Origin: Zoroaster sp. YZ-2022
Lineage: Eukaryota; Echinodermata; Asteroidea; Forcipulatida; Zoroasteridae
Direction: 5' to 3'
Length of the DNA stretch: 64,000 nt
NCBI GenBank assembly: GCA_029582265.1
Contig: CM055817.1
Coordinates: 31,911,097 to 31,975,096 of the forward strand
The notes under the pieces are model-generated. The model had not been told where the DNA came from, did not search any database, and saw only the letters and a program-made list of their open reading frames with translations. A program made the translations under genes and the position numbers. Shown one piece after another: positions 35,126 through 46,510 of the stretch. How positions within the stretch are numbered: position 1 is the stretch's first letter; each line of letters opens with the position of its first letter.

Positions 35126-35353
35126 GGCTACCAATATGGCGTCGCCTTCCTCGACGCTGACAAAAATTAAGTGTTTGGAGCAAGGCCAAAAGGCCTGAAA
35201 TGTACTTACAGAAATCACAGAACGGTCTTGTGGTGTCAAATAACCGTTGAGAGAAAATATTGCAATCTGGTATATTGCAAGGCGGTCGAAAAGGCGAGAT
35301 TTGTGCAGGAATTGCAGAGCTCGACGCAAAGCACGTCTTGCGCCCTCAAACGC

Positions 35354-36625
<1,272 letters not shown>

Positions 36626-36654
36626 AATAAAGATTTCAAACTCAATCTCAAATA

Positions 36655-36960
36655 TACACGTTATTCACGAAGGGACAAACGTCGAAGCGTTTTCACAAAA
36701 GGACAATTGGGAAAGTTATGTTGATTTGAGCGTTTTCTCGAAGGGATCATTATCTTAAATTATTAATTACATTGTGATATATCGTCCTGTTTTTAAAAGT
36801 TGAAACATTTGTTTAAAAAGTTTAAAATCACATAGGGTACAAGATTTGTTAGTATTTTGCGTCTTGAATGTGACATGGTACGTTTAAAATATAGGTATTA
36901 CTTAATGCTCGATGCTGTGTGGTCCAATTGTCCCTTCGTGAAAACGCAAGTTGCTGTTTA
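36655..36960. repeat. Inverted repeat containing GCGTTTTCAC motif
   Basis: 'gcgttttcac' followed by 'ggacaattgg' near 36691 is reverse-complemented at about 36928-36948 (ccaattgtcccttcgtgaaa), and a weaker direct copy (gcgttttctcgaaggga) lies at ~36729. This is probably a small foldback remnant. Confidence 0.45.
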
Positions 36961-38159
36961 GCATCCATTTTCCTTGGCCAATAAATGTAAATACAAAACT
37001 AATGAGTTTCAGACCGTGTAACTTTGTGGGATTGTAGATTTCAATGAGGTAAATCAGAGTACGTGAAAACAGTGACGATATGAAGACCCCAGTAAGTTGA
37101 TAAATTGATTGCTGCAAACTGTGCCCTACTACTCGATGAGACCACCCCTTCCCCATTTTCTACCTATAAGCTAAAATGATCTGCTACACACAATTAGCGG
37201 ATCATTGTCGCGTACCCGCATATAAATACAAAATATACATATAGGCCTATAAGTACATACATATATACAACTCCTGAAAATAGCATTAAACAAAAAAAAA
37301 CTAGGACGAAACTAGGAAAACAATGTACAAACTAATACACATTATATTTCTCTTATAATTATAAGAGAAAAAGGAGACAAAATCAACTTTCCACAATTAC
37401 CAGTCTTCATATATCCATGTACTGCACTGTTATTTCTTACATAATTATCTAAAATATTTCCTATTTTATTGTCATCAGGTGATGTCTTCTTTTTTGTCAA
37501 AACTTCAATTATTTACTTTATTCTCATGATCGTTATTTGTAACAGAAACAAAATTATACCCCCTCTAAAAATTTTAATCAATTACTGAATTACTTTGCAT
37601 ATCATCATATGCATGTTTCTGTTGAGGTGGAAACTGCGTAAGGGTTTCATTCGTTTTATGAGCCCGGGTTACTGGTGACTTGTTATCTATATCGCTGGGT
37701 CTCAGAGATGACCGACATCGCGTCATCTGTCTCGTTGTCACTCATGATCATGCATGACATGACCATGTTAATACTTCCATTGCATGTTGGGCATCCAATT
37801 TTGCCGGAATTTTGTTAAACTGCAGTATCACAGTTGTCGAGACTCAAGAGTAAACCACTGCAATGAAACCTGTAATATTGCTGAAATAACACATACATTA
37901 TAATAGGCATAATGACGTGACAGAACACTATGGCGTAAATTACGGGTGCAGAACTCAAGCTTGATAATTTATAAAACAAACTTTTAACCCTTCCAATAGT
38001 TGAAGAATGTCCACGACAGTGTATAGTAAAAAGAAATAGTAGAAATTTAAGGTCGAAAAAGTGGTAAGTTTCTATTGCGTCTCAGTATAGTTCAACACCG
38101 CATGTATTTGTTTCTCTCTCTCTAAATTGAAAGCACTTTAGGCGGGAAATGTAGACAGT
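36961..38159. other. Upstream region of the LRR gene, no feature recognised
   Basis: No exon or repeat family is identified. It includes the presumed 5' flank of the gene starting at 38221. Confidence 0.45.
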
Positions 38160-38165
38160 TATAAA
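38160..38165 (+). promoter_or_regulatory. TATA-box-like motif upstream of LRR gene
   Basis: TATAAA lies 55 bases upstream of the ATG at 38221. A TATA-driven start would fall near 38190, giving a very short 5' UTR. In AT-rich DNA such a match can be chance. Confidence 0.35.
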
Positions 38166-38220
38166 TGCAGACAGTGAATGATTTTAAGTATGACTGCAGA
38201 CCGTTAACATATTAAATTTT

Positions 38221-38384
38221 ATGAGGTTCGTCCTTCTTATTCTACTCGATCCCCGATATGCAGTTCATCTGTGTCCAGATGTCTGCAATTGCTATATGGA
38301 TAGTTCTGGGTGTTCAGCAGTTGGTTGTACAGATGGCTGGAACCAGTCTACTATCAGTGGCATCACGAATAGAACAAGCAAGCT
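38221..38384 (+). CDS. LRR gene exon 1: signal peptide and LRRNT cap
   Basis: ATG at 38221 is the first in frame after a stop (TGA, 38191). The exon ends at a consensus donor (ct|gtaagt) in phase 2. It encodes 54 codons. The start, MRFVLLILLDPRYAVHL, is a short hydrophobic segment that can serve as a signal peptide. It is followed by CPDVCNC and a further cysteine pair (SSGCSAVGC), the Cys pattern of an N-terminal LRR cap (C-x3-C-x-C...C). The product would be secreted or membrane-anchored with the LRRs outside the cell. The next exon (38573) continues in phase with an LRR. The family (slit-like, LGR-like or an invertebrate immune-type LRR receptor) cannot be decided without the C-terminus, which lies beyond the window. 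Confidence 0.75.
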
Positions 38385-38572
38385 GTAAGTACAGGGGAGT
38401 TTACTGAACGGAGTCATAAATGACACTTTAAACTAATTAAATTATTAACAAAACAATGTCATGGTGAGTTTTCAATGAATTCATGTAATTTGTTTAAGTT
38501 AGCTAATGTAATTGTTTGACAACATCTGTAATAAGTCGCTATTTTTTGTATTTTGATACCTTTTATCTGCAG

Positions 38573-38644
38573 TACGTTATCGGGTAGAAATATCAGCGTT
38601 CTGCAAATTGGACTCGTTATAGACTTTCCACTCTTAGAAACATT
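38573..38644 (+). CDS. LRR gene exon 2: first LRR (72 nt, phase 2)
   Basis: Acceptor tttatctgcag, donor tt|gtaagt, length exactly 72 nt, with one base completing the previous codon and two bases at the end, so phase 2 on both sides. With the split codon it reads LTLSGRNISVLQIGL then VIDFPLLETL, matching L-x-L-x-x-x-x-I-x-x-L...F-x-x-L-x-x-L. It is one LRR per exon, the same unit as all downstream LRR exons, which supports one gene. Confidence 0.75.
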
Positions 38645-39244
38645 GTAAGTGTTAATGCATTTTGTTGTTTGTTTTATCTAAGATCTACGGATATATTAAT
38701 ATATACAATTCAACACTTAATTGTATACGTTTACAGCAGCAGCTCAAAACTGCATTCATTCAGAACAACAATGTTCACATCTCTAATTTAACAAACTAAA
38801 TGAGCAATTCGGGACGCCGAGATTTTGGCAGATTGTTTTAATAAAACACGAATGTGGGTTTACTCGACCTCAATTATTATAATAACATAGATAATAGTTG
38901 TTTTCATCGTTACACTGGAGTCCTTAAACATGCATAAACATATTACTGAGTTCATCACACATCATTACTGAGTCCATCAATTGAAATCGAAATGGACCGA
39001 ACATATACAACCAGTCTCACGAAGTGACACAAACTTGCAACATAGACAACATTTATATTTGAAGAAAACGTCGTTAGTCTCTTTTGTTAGTCTCTCTTGA
39101 AGTTAGTCTGTTTTTGAAAAAAAAAAAAAATAATAATAATAATGATTTGTTGTCACGTTCTCGTCTTTGTAAAACTTTCGAATTATGGAAATATGTTATT
39201 TTTGACTTTGACATTTTTAAAGGGGTACGAGAAGATCAAGTGGA
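38645..39244. other. Intron of the LRR gene, nothing further recognised
   Basis: AT-rich sequence with an A-run/AAT patch at ~39117-39145. The plus ORFs at 39084-39357 lack domains. Confidence 0.45.
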
Positions 39245-39262
39245 CCTTATCTTTGATAGCGC

Positions 39263-39268
39263 TTTATT
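39263..39268 (-). terminator. Poly(A) signal AATAAA of antisense gene relic
   Basis: AATAAA on the minus strand, 18 bases past the TAA stop of the antisense terminal exon (39287). Confidence 0.45.
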
Positions 39269-39286
39269 GTATTTCGACAACAGTCT

Positions 39287-39441
39287 TTAATGTTCGTCCA
39301 AGTTCGGGTCTGCAGTGCCACCGGACAACATGTTTCGATGTCGCGTTTGGCAGGTAGCTTGTTCACCAAAAAGAATCCCTGCAAGCCCCCCGTGACGTCT
39401 CTCTTCTCCTCTCCTTGGCTGCCTTCTTGATGGTACACTGG
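39287..39441 (-). CDS. Antisense gene relic: terminal coding exon
   Basis: Minus-strand exon beginning after an acceptor (gaccaattgtag) at 39441. Read in phase 1 it stays open for 50 codons to TAA at 39289-39287, followed by AATAAA. The residues are basic and unstructured (SVPSRRQPRRGEERRHG... ending NLDEH). It splices in frame with the 72-nt exon at 39824-39753, the junction making a Thr codon. It is the probable C-terminus of the recombinase-like gene whose core lies just upstream (40295-39941). Exon prediction is by eye. Confidence 0.4.
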
Positions 39442-39752
39442 CTACAATTGGTCATATAACACACAACAAACACGAGGACAGTTAAATACATTAGTGTTAG
39501 GGCAAATTCAACTGAAGTGTTCCACTTCCCAGAAGCAAGAATTACTTCAGGATTACAACAACAGGCAACATAACAAAGATAATTACACAGATTCGGACAG
39601 AAAGATCTTGCCACACAAACAAAACATGCAGGACAGCAAATATCCAGAGAGACAGACCCAGCACAAGAAACAGCCCATGAGAGAGGCAGGTAGGAAGACA
39701 GACAGACAAACCAACAAACAGACACACAGACACAGACATATAAACAACTTAC

Positions 39753-39824
39753 TGACGTCACTCGGCTCATCTGAGGGGTTGGAGTCGCAGGAATCGCTGC
39801 TGTCCTCATCACCGGTGAAGCCTT
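39753..39824 (-). CDS. Antisense gene relic: acidic penultimate exon
   Basis: Strong acceptor (ttgtttacttgcag) and donor (gacgtca|gtaagt) on the minus strand bound a 72-nt phase 1-1 exon encoding GFTGDEDSSDSCDSNPSDEP plus SDV. An acidic linker followed by a basic tail is what follows the recombinase core in related invertebrate and fish genes, which fits its place downstream of the core at 40295-39941. The 72-nt length is shared with the LRR exons only by coincidence (different strand, phase and content). Confidence 0.45.
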
Positions 39825-39940
39825 CTGCAAGTAAACAATAAGCATGTATTAACTTCATTGATTGGTGTAGCTTAGCACACATTTATCATTTATTATTACG
39901 TCCAGTTACATGCAACTTATCCAATGATTTCCCATGTTAG

Positions 39941-40295
39941 TAAGCCAAGTTGCCCCTCTCCAAGCTCAGGAAAAGTCGAGACATTATCTGGCAACTGGTA
40001 GTGCTCGCGATGAAACCGCAAATCATGGCCCATGAAAGTCCTTAAAGGAAATAATTTGTGATGCAGTCGTTACATGTTCACGAAGCTTTGTAGACCGGAT
40101 GCTGTCAGCATTGTCGAGGCCCGCATCATTTGCATATGCTCTTAGACGACAGTCACTTCCTCGTATATGGCCTGTTCCTCATTAACAACATCACGCGAAC
40201 AAGTACGTGTTGTCTTGGGCGACTCCAGCTTGATGTCTCTTTCCGACCAGAGTCATCAACCACGACATCACCTCAGTTGTGAGACGAACAGGAAC
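39941..40295 (-). pseudogene. Eukaryotic tyrosine-recombinase-like (Crypton-type?) core, decayed
   Basis: Minus-strand fragments in order: VPVRLTTEVMSWLMTLVGKR with 'NTYLFA', then after a shift 'GSDCRLRAY', 'STKLREHVTTASQIISFK', then 'MGHDLRFHREHYQLPDN', then 'RLFLSLERGNLAY'. The R...H, GH and Y arrangement (TKLR-x-H, MGHD, H-x5-Y) follows the order of tyrosine-recombinase catalytic residues and matches a family widespread in fish and marine invertebrates. At least three frame changes and one stop inactivate it. It lies antisense within an LRR gene intron. The name Crypton is inference. Confidence 0.55.
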
Positions 40296-41225
40296 AGTTC
40301 TCACTGACAAAAAATTAATAAATAAATAAATAAAAATAATAAAAAAACACCTAAAACTTTGGTGACGAAATGCATATTAAATGCAACGCAATAGTTTAAA
40401 CAGTTTGACGTCAACTTATATTAATTAAAAATATATATATATTGATTAACATGAATACAACAACAATCATCGAACAATCATAAAATATGGTTTAAATGAA
40501 GGAAATTGTATGACCGTTTCTATGGACTGCAGATGTTTATCTGTAAATGTTGAAGATTAAGAAGGCTAAGGAGAGAAGACTAGGGATGATCCAAAGAAAG
40601 CCCGCCTCCTACGATGATTGACATTGACGGTTGGTTAACTTTAATGTAAATGACCCCTGCCCTCACATCTTCAAAAGTATACCCACTCTGTCGTCACCAC
40701 CTCTGAAAGGTTGGCCCAAAGTTAAAGCCCTCGGACAATTTACGTTTGAATCAACCATTGCCTTAATTTATATAAGTTATTAATAACCACCTCAATAAAT
40801 AATTTGTAATCTTTTTCTATACATTTAAATTATCACCAGTCAGTTCAACAAACTCAGTAACATGGCTGGGGCAATCTGTTATACCAAACTTAAGATAATG
40901 AATTGGTATGACGCTGACGTATTTCGGATTTATGGCTGACATGGATTATTTGAGACATGGAGTCATTTAATAATTATACTTGTGCCAAACCCTTCGACCG
41001 CATATCAGTTGGCCGGTGTAGGACATGGCAGTGTGTGAAGGAAAAATGTAAAAATAACGTTTTCACCACGTGACACAGAATGTTCTTAGGTGTAGATAAT
41101 TAAACGTTCAGATTTAAATATTTATGAAAGGCAGAAATGTTTCAAACGAAAATAATTCTTAGTAAACAGGTGTATGATTTTAAGGTTCTAGGAGCCAATA
41201 TTTATGTATGCGTTATTTTAGTGAG
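40296..41225. repeat. Start of the segmentally duplicated LRR block
   Basis: From ~40840 the sequence matches 54250-54370 ('ctgttataccaaa', 'tggctgacatggattatttgag'), and 40980-41150 matches 50630-50790 ('ttggccggtgtaggacatg', 'cacgtgacacagaat', 'tttatgaaaggc'). These are the intron parts of the LRR exon unit. No exon is seen before 42093. Confidence 0.6.
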
Positions 41226-41334
41226 AGAACGGTCTTCTGTCACTAAATCGTGGGGGGGGGGGGGTGCTTGCAAAGGCGTGTCTTAAGATGGCCCTGTTGT
41301 GTCTGTAGTGTACATAACGTTCTCGAAATCTTTG

Positions 41335-41473
41335 ATAATTTAAATACTATGATTAATATTGCAACGAGCAGCATCCATGTTACTGATATTGTTGAACTGA
41401 CAGGTGATAATTTAAATACTATGATTAATATTGCAACGAGCAACATCCATGGTACTGATTTTATTGAACTGTG
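41335..41473 (+). repeat. 72-bp minisatellite, two units
   Basis: Two consecutive units of 'gataatttaaatactatgat' plus 'taatattgcaacgagca' and 'catccatg' with ~72-bp period. A plus-strand frame stays open through it (DNLNTMINIATSNIHGTDF). The same repeat recurs at 52266, 54368, 61459 and 63774. A 13-base G run lies just upstream (41252-41264). Confidence 0.85.
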
Positions 41474-41493
41474 ACTGGTGATGTTTTTTTCAT

Positions 41494-41682
41494 GGCGTAC
41501 ATTCTTAACATTTAATTCATTAATAGAGATATATTTTCTATTGTTAATACAGATATCTCTATTATTAATAGAGATATCTCTATTACAGGAATTAAATGTT
41601 AACTTTGTACGCCCGAAACAGAGATATCTCTATTATTTATAGAGATATCTCTGTTTTGGATTAAATGTCAAGAATGTACACC
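41494..41682. mobile_element. 189-bp MITE with paralogous empty sites
   Basis: Terminal inverted repeats GGCGTACATTCTTAACATTT and (reverse-complemented right end) GGTGTACATTCTTGACATTT bound a core with four AGAGATATCTCT palindromes. The flanks 'ggtgatgtttttt' and 'ttgttaattattgcat' are contiguous, without this insert, in the paralogous blocks at ~54436, 61695 and 63945, so the insertion is directly demonstrated. A T-rich target makes the exact duplication ambiguous. Confidence 0.88.
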
Positions 41683-42092
41683 ATAGTTTGTTAATTATTG
41701 CATCGGTTTTAGGATAAAGAGAATCCATTTCAGAAGTTCAAAAAATGGTCTGGGTAACGTTACTTGTTAATGTACGAATGGTATATTGTTATTCACACTT
41801 CTCACTGTCGTGAAAATGTTTGCAAAAACATTCCGCCGTAGGATTGCTTTTACTATATCACTATAAACGTTTGTTGTGTTTGTTTTCGCTACATTAGCCG
41901 GACACTCTCGAACAAAGTGACATTTAATAAATGTTTGTGCATGCTAACCATTGGTATGGGTGGTTCGTGCGCCAAACCCGTGTGGGCCAGTGAGTGATAA
42001 GTGACTATAGCTCATGTACGTTAACCGTTGGCCATGTACGTTAACTGTTCCTCAGGTCTGAGAACGAAACAAAAAAAGCCCAGGCTTGATAG

Positions 42093-42158
42093 GGTTATTA
42101 ACAAAATCAGCGAACTTCTACCAGAAACATTTGATGGTCTAAATAACCTCCTGATGTT
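42093..42158 (+). pseudogene. Broken LRR exon (acceptor side deleted)
   Basis: 'aacaaaatcagcgaacttct' to the donor (gatgtt|gtaagt) is nearly identical to the 3' three-quarters of the intact exon at 54890-54961 (NKISELLPETFDGLNNL). The intron 3' end, the cctag acceptor and the first ~15 exon bases are missing: 'cttgatagggtt' of the upstream intron is fused directly to the exon interior. It should not be spliced as an exon. Confidence 0.75.
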
Positions 42159-42599
42159 GTAAGTTGTAATGTCATGAATTTCCATCACAAGAATCAAGCT
42201 ACCGATTTCTCTTTACTCAAGTTACGTCTGACGGCAATGTTGTTTTGATAAAATTCACCTATAGATCTAAATAGGCCTATTATTATATTAATTTTGGAAG
42301 TATAATACATGTCCCACTGCAGCACTTGGCTTTATAGGTCAGTATCGACGGAACATTTGCAAAAACGAGATGCAAAATGAAACTGTGCTTCAGTATATAG
42401 TATTTATAATGGGGGTTCTGGACCACCCACTCTTTTAAGGGGTCTGTGTAACATGTGGGGCCCGCCCCCAACCGTTGAGACCTCAGCCATTGTTTAGCCA
42501 AATCTCAACCGAAATGGTTTCGGCGTAGGCAAACATTCTCACCTCAACCCAAAGGGCCCCGGCACACACAAACCTTTAACAAAAATAACTCATCCCCCT

Positions 42600-42975
42600 T
42601 ACAGAAATGTCCCATAGGATATCCCATGGGGAATTTTCCCATGAGATTCCCATGCAAAATCCTATGCATATGATCCCATGGAGAATCCCACAGGGATCCT
42701 ATGGCATGGAGAATCCTACGGGGATCCCGTGGCATAGAGAATCCCAATGGGATCCTCATGGAGAATCCCATAGGTATCCAATGCATTGGGATTCTCATGG
42801 GAATCCAATGGAGAATCCCAATGGAGAATCCCAATGGGATCCCATGGATAATCCCAATAGGTTCCCATAGAGAATTCTATGGAGAATCCCATGGGGATCC
42901 CATGGAGAATCCTATGGTAAATCACATGAAGAATGTCGTAGAGAAACCACATGGGGAATCCCATGGAAAACCTTA
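42600..42975 (+). repeat. Minisatellite rich in GGATCC/CCATGG palindromes
   Basis: Imperfect ~20-25-bp units such as 'atggagaatcccatggggat' recur about 15 times. The unit is nearly self-complementary, so ORFs appear on both strands (about 87-114 codons of Ile/Pro/Met/Asn/Gly/Trp repeats) and are artefacts. Confidence 0.9.
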
Positions 42976-43562
42976 TTGGTTTCCCATTACAATCACATAT
43001 TCCGCAAAATGTGATTCAATGAAACTTTGTTGCACATTATTCTAAACACATCAACACAGATTATTTCACTGCATGATTTAAAATACACGAGTAGGAACAA
43101 AGACACTTTTAAAATTGTCTTCAAATATTGCTAATATTCTCTTAACAATGAACACATTTTAAAATATGAGAAGTGGTATAAAGTCATTTTAAATGAATAT
43201 TATTTAATAATAAATGTCCTTCAAACATTTTTGCCAAGTCTTTAGGTTCTAGTTGGAACTCAGTTTTAAAATTAACAAATTAATGTGAATTTTTTTGGGG
43301 TTTCATAAAAGCCATGGTACTGCTTTGGTAATGATTGGAAAAACAAAGTCTGTTTTATGCGCACTGCTGTACGCATTATACCCCCAAACACACCAATTAA
43401 ATATACCGTACTACCCTTGCCCCCTAATACCCAAATTATTAATTACATACAAAAACATAAATACATGAAGCCTGCCGAACTAGCTAGACTCTCAAAGAAC
43501 GGGTGTTCTTGGGACGTGATTCGTAAACTACTTCATAATTGTAACTGTTTTGTTAAACAAAA
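42976..43562. other. Intron sequence, nothing recognised
   Basis: AT-rich. A plus-strand ORF of 70 codons (43357-43569) has no recognisable domain. An 11-bp-arm palindrome (TAACTGTTTTG...CAAAACAGTTA, ~43543-43568) sits at the 3' end of the DIRS relic. Confidence 0.4.
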
Positions 43563-45400
43563 CAGTTAACAAGTCTGATTCCGATTGAGTCTTGTACGTA
43601 GCCATCTTTTGCTAAGTCACTCTTCCATTTCCCATGTCTTTTCCAGCATCTTTTATTTACGGAGGCCCTCGCTGCCATAGGTGCGCCCATGCCCTCAGTG
43701 AATGCAAAACAATGTTGATATCTCGGCATACTTCCTTTAACATGGCCACTACTGTATCTCTGGCCCGAGTATAACTCAATTGTTTATTTTTGTGAACAAA
43801 AGTACAATTTCCTTTGGTTCTGAATGTAGGTTTAAAGAGATATTGGTCTGAGATTAAATTTATGTTTGCACACCTAATATACCTCTTAAGTGTTTTCATT
43901 GGGCATGCTGCTGTTACCCCATGACTAATAACTACTTCATTGCCTTGCCTATATTGATTCGTTTTGCTCTTTGCTACACAAATTGAAATGTAGGATTCAT
44001 GGAAAGTTAAGTCTTTACACTTTAAGGAACTGACCTCGTTGAATCTCATGAAACCAGCGAAACTAATAATAAAATAATACACAAGTCTCTGAGAACTTTT
44101 TTGGCAACTGCATGGTGAACTGTTTTGTCTCTTTGCTGACTCCAGTAGACTTATTACGTAATGATTATTTGTAGGATCCGTGGCGCCGCGAACTTTATGG
44201 GCCCACTTTATCCCGTACACTACTGATTTGACTACTCCTGCTGAACAACCCGAATCTATCAGTTGTGTCAAATACATGTACACGGACACATGTATGGGTT
44301 CTGCGTATATGGCTTGACCTCCCTCTGCTTTGATGAATGTTTCCCATCTCTTGAAAGCTCCATAGTATTTGGAAACAGTTCCCTCACTCCTAAGACTGCA
44401 GCAGACGATGAGCCATACGTCCTGCTAGAGACATCAGCTTCCCCGATGTCGTCCCTCTAGCTTTTACTTCATGCAACACTGCGCTTTCGAGTCTTAAATC
44501 TGTAACGGGAGAACCTCAAAATGTTATCTTCAAAGCAATCATTTTGAAATCGCTACTTACCGAAAATACCATTGTTTCCTCTACCCTTTTTGATGACTTT
44601 AGAGTCGAATATTCTAAACTCTTTCACACATGATGTGAAACTATCATCTTTGTGAACTTTGGGCCAAATCAGTGCCGATTTCCAGAGTGGTATTACCAAT
44701 GTGCCTCTTGCTTTTTCATACACTAATTGGTCAACCGTTTTACTGACAAGCCTTTGTGGTGGAACCCACCAATTACAGTCATTATTCCAAGCTTGCATAA
44801 ACGCATCAATACCCAAGGTACCTGGGCACCACCATCTATAATTAAAACTCTCACAATGTGTATTATAATTACTTGCATGCATAAGGACCCCATGCATTTT
44901 CTAACTGACTGAATACAACACTGTCTATCATCCAGTCGTCGCGGTCTGAGTTTATTTTTAAAGTGTCAGCTATTTTATTCCTTTCTCTTGGGACCCATAA
45001 TGGCTGTAACCTTATGTTACTCATTGTACACGTACTGTGTATATCAAGAGCTTTCTCCTGCAAATCGAGTTTCTTACTCTCTTTCTGAATGATACTTGCT
45101 ACATTCTTATTGTCTGTGTGCCACTTTAATACTACGCCCTTCCAGGCTACTCTCTAGTGAATATAAAGTTATATTCACCGCTTCTAGTTCCCTCCATGTG
45201 GAACCTTTACTCTTTTCTAATTCTGATCAGCTCCCTAAAACTTCTGAACCTTCCTGTTCAACTATATAACCGCCATATCCTACACCTGAGTCATTTGAGT
45301 AAACTGAATATGCGTATTCTAAGCATTCTTGGCATGCTAATCCGTTTAGTATCCTGATTCGGTTCCGCCAGAATCTTTACTCAGCTTGTGCCTTTTCTGT
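43563..45400 (-). pseudogene. DIRS-type retrotransposon relic: RNase H, DIRS connector, tyrosine recombinase
   Basis: Minus strand, in order. RNase H region (~45330-44900): 'DSGVGYGGYIVEQEGSEVLG', 'STWRELEAVNITL', 'KWHTDNKNVASIIQKES' and 'LQPLWVPRERNKIAD'. Connector (44897-44553): 'FNYRWWCPGTLGIDAF', 'WWVPPQRLV' and 'ARGTLVIPLWKSALIWP'. Tyrosine recombinase (44289-43563): 'SFAGFMRFNEVSSLKCKDL' with the first catalytic Arg and 'LHSLRAW' with H-x-x-R. After a frameshift, 'KRHGKWKSDLAKDGYVQDS' carries the C-terminal Tyr. This gene order is diagnostic of DIRS-like elements. The RT and gag parts are missing, and stops and shifts make it inactive. It lies antisense in an LRR gene intron. Confidence 0.82.
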
Positions 45401-45950
45401 AATGATCAGGGGAGCTTCCCAACTAGCTCTACTGTTATTTATTGATTAATTGATACAATAATTGTTTTCGTCTTTCCTTCGTTATTTATTTATTGTTTTT
45501 ATTAAGCTGACGTCTGGCGGCGAAACAAAAATTTAAACGAGTACGAAATTCATGTTTGCCAATCAAAATATTTATTTGTATTTTCACTCATTTTCCTCAT
45601 TAACTCCATAACGTAATTAGCTAAACATCGCGTTATTTGTAATATCTGGAATCTAAAAGGTAATTATACTCGTAATTGTCTTTAGTATGGCAATTGGTAT
45701 CAATTTTGTTTAAATACATTTTAATTCCTCACAGTATGTCACACTTGTCAATGGAGACCAGTGTACTTATTTTTAATGTTGATGCAGTCAAGTATTAATA
45801 AACTGTAGGCAGAATAAATTCTCATAGTATTTGTTTGACTAATAACATTTCACCAATCACAGCTATGTCTTTATGAAAATCTAAGAACATTGGTAACAAA
45901 ATAAACAGGCTTTAACTAATGTCAAACTCTACATTGTTTTCAAATCCTAG
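45401..45950 (+). repeat. Duplicated intron block upstream of LRR exon 45951
   Basis: 45505-45790 ('agctgacgtctggcg', 'gtttgccaatcaaaatattt', 'aaacatcgcgttatttgtaa') is repeated at about 46945-47215 and 58335-58620. 45818-45950 is repeated at 59595-59726 with 8 differences in about 130 bases. It is part of the LRR exon amplification. Confidence 0.8.
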
Positions 45951-46022
45951 AGAACTGCAGAACAACGAAATCAGTGAACTTGCTTCAGGAACATTTGATG
46001 GTCTACAAAGACTCTCGAGATT
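45951..46022 (+). CDS. LRR exon (72 nt, phase 2)
   Basis: Acceptor ttttcaaatcctag, donor tt|gtaagt, 72 nt. With the split Leu codon it encodes one LRR containing ELQNNEISELASGTFDGLQR then LSR: L-x-L-x-x-N-x-I-x-x-L-x-x-x-x-F-x-G-L-x-x-L. It is identical base for base to the exon at 59727 although the upstream intron differs at about 6 percent of positions, which suggests constraint on the coding sequence. It splices in phase with every other LRR exon of the array. Confidence 0.75.
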
Positions 46023-46510
46023 GTAAGTTGTAATGTCATGAATTTCATTCACATATAATGCGACCGAACATTTGCAAAAACGAGATGCAAAAACATCCTC
46101 TGCAGAATTGTAGCTCATAATAACACGGTGTTTTTAAAATGACATTAGAGAAAAATGCATAAAACCAGCCAACATTTCGTTTAGACTGTCATTTACGTTG
46201 ATGTCGTAATAAAAGTATGAAGATCGTGTTCAATGTACGGTTCGCGAATGGCTACCGGCTGACTTTGGCTTTCGGTGTTCCCATCGGGAAGGATCCTCAG
46301 GAACGTCTGTAGAGCAATGCACACCCGCGTGTTCTAAGTGGAATCTTCCAATGGGAACACTGTGACGTTCCACGTACCGTTCACGTTTGCCCAGAGGAAC
46401 ACGTCTGACGGCGAAGTATGAACATCATGTTTACATTACGAATTTGTTTCTATGCGACACAACGGAATCAGAGGCATGTTTACAGATCAGTTGTTGAATG
46501 TATATCTGGA
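46023..46510 (+). repeat. Post-exon intron repeat block, copy 1
   Basis: The unit begins at the donor and runs through 'aacatcctctgcagaattgt', 'ttacgttgatgtcg', 'tggctaccggctgactttgg', 'ggaacacgtctgacggcgaa' and 'cacaacggaatcagaggcat'. Homologous blocks: 51000-51300, 52888-53550, 57566-57720 (3' part), 59799-60210, 62218-62515. The segment around 46260-46420 has several imperfect inverted repeats (gttcc.../...ggaac). Confidence 0.85.

Larger units (their letters stand above)
29135..35353 (-). mobile_element. L1/Tx1-like LINE B, apparently full length, with SINE insertion
   Basis: Same family and orientation as LINE A but diverged. The 5' end (AGCGTTTGAGGGCGCAAGACG reading down from 35353) abuts (AAT)n, and the 3' end has the TGGAGT-ata-ACTCCA hairpin, an A-rich stretch and (AAT)n. 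ORF1 lies at 35125-33719 and ORF2 at about 33690-29750. ORF2 is far more degenerate than in LINE A and is split by a SINE at 31241-31597. Confidence 0.85.

Noticed and set aside
39363..39845. 160-codon minus-strand ORF with a hydrophobic segment resembling a membrane protein
   Set aside because: It runs through the intron between two well-formed splice sites; the apparent membrane segment is translated polypyrimidine intron, and the exon model in other phases explains the stop and poly(A) signal better.
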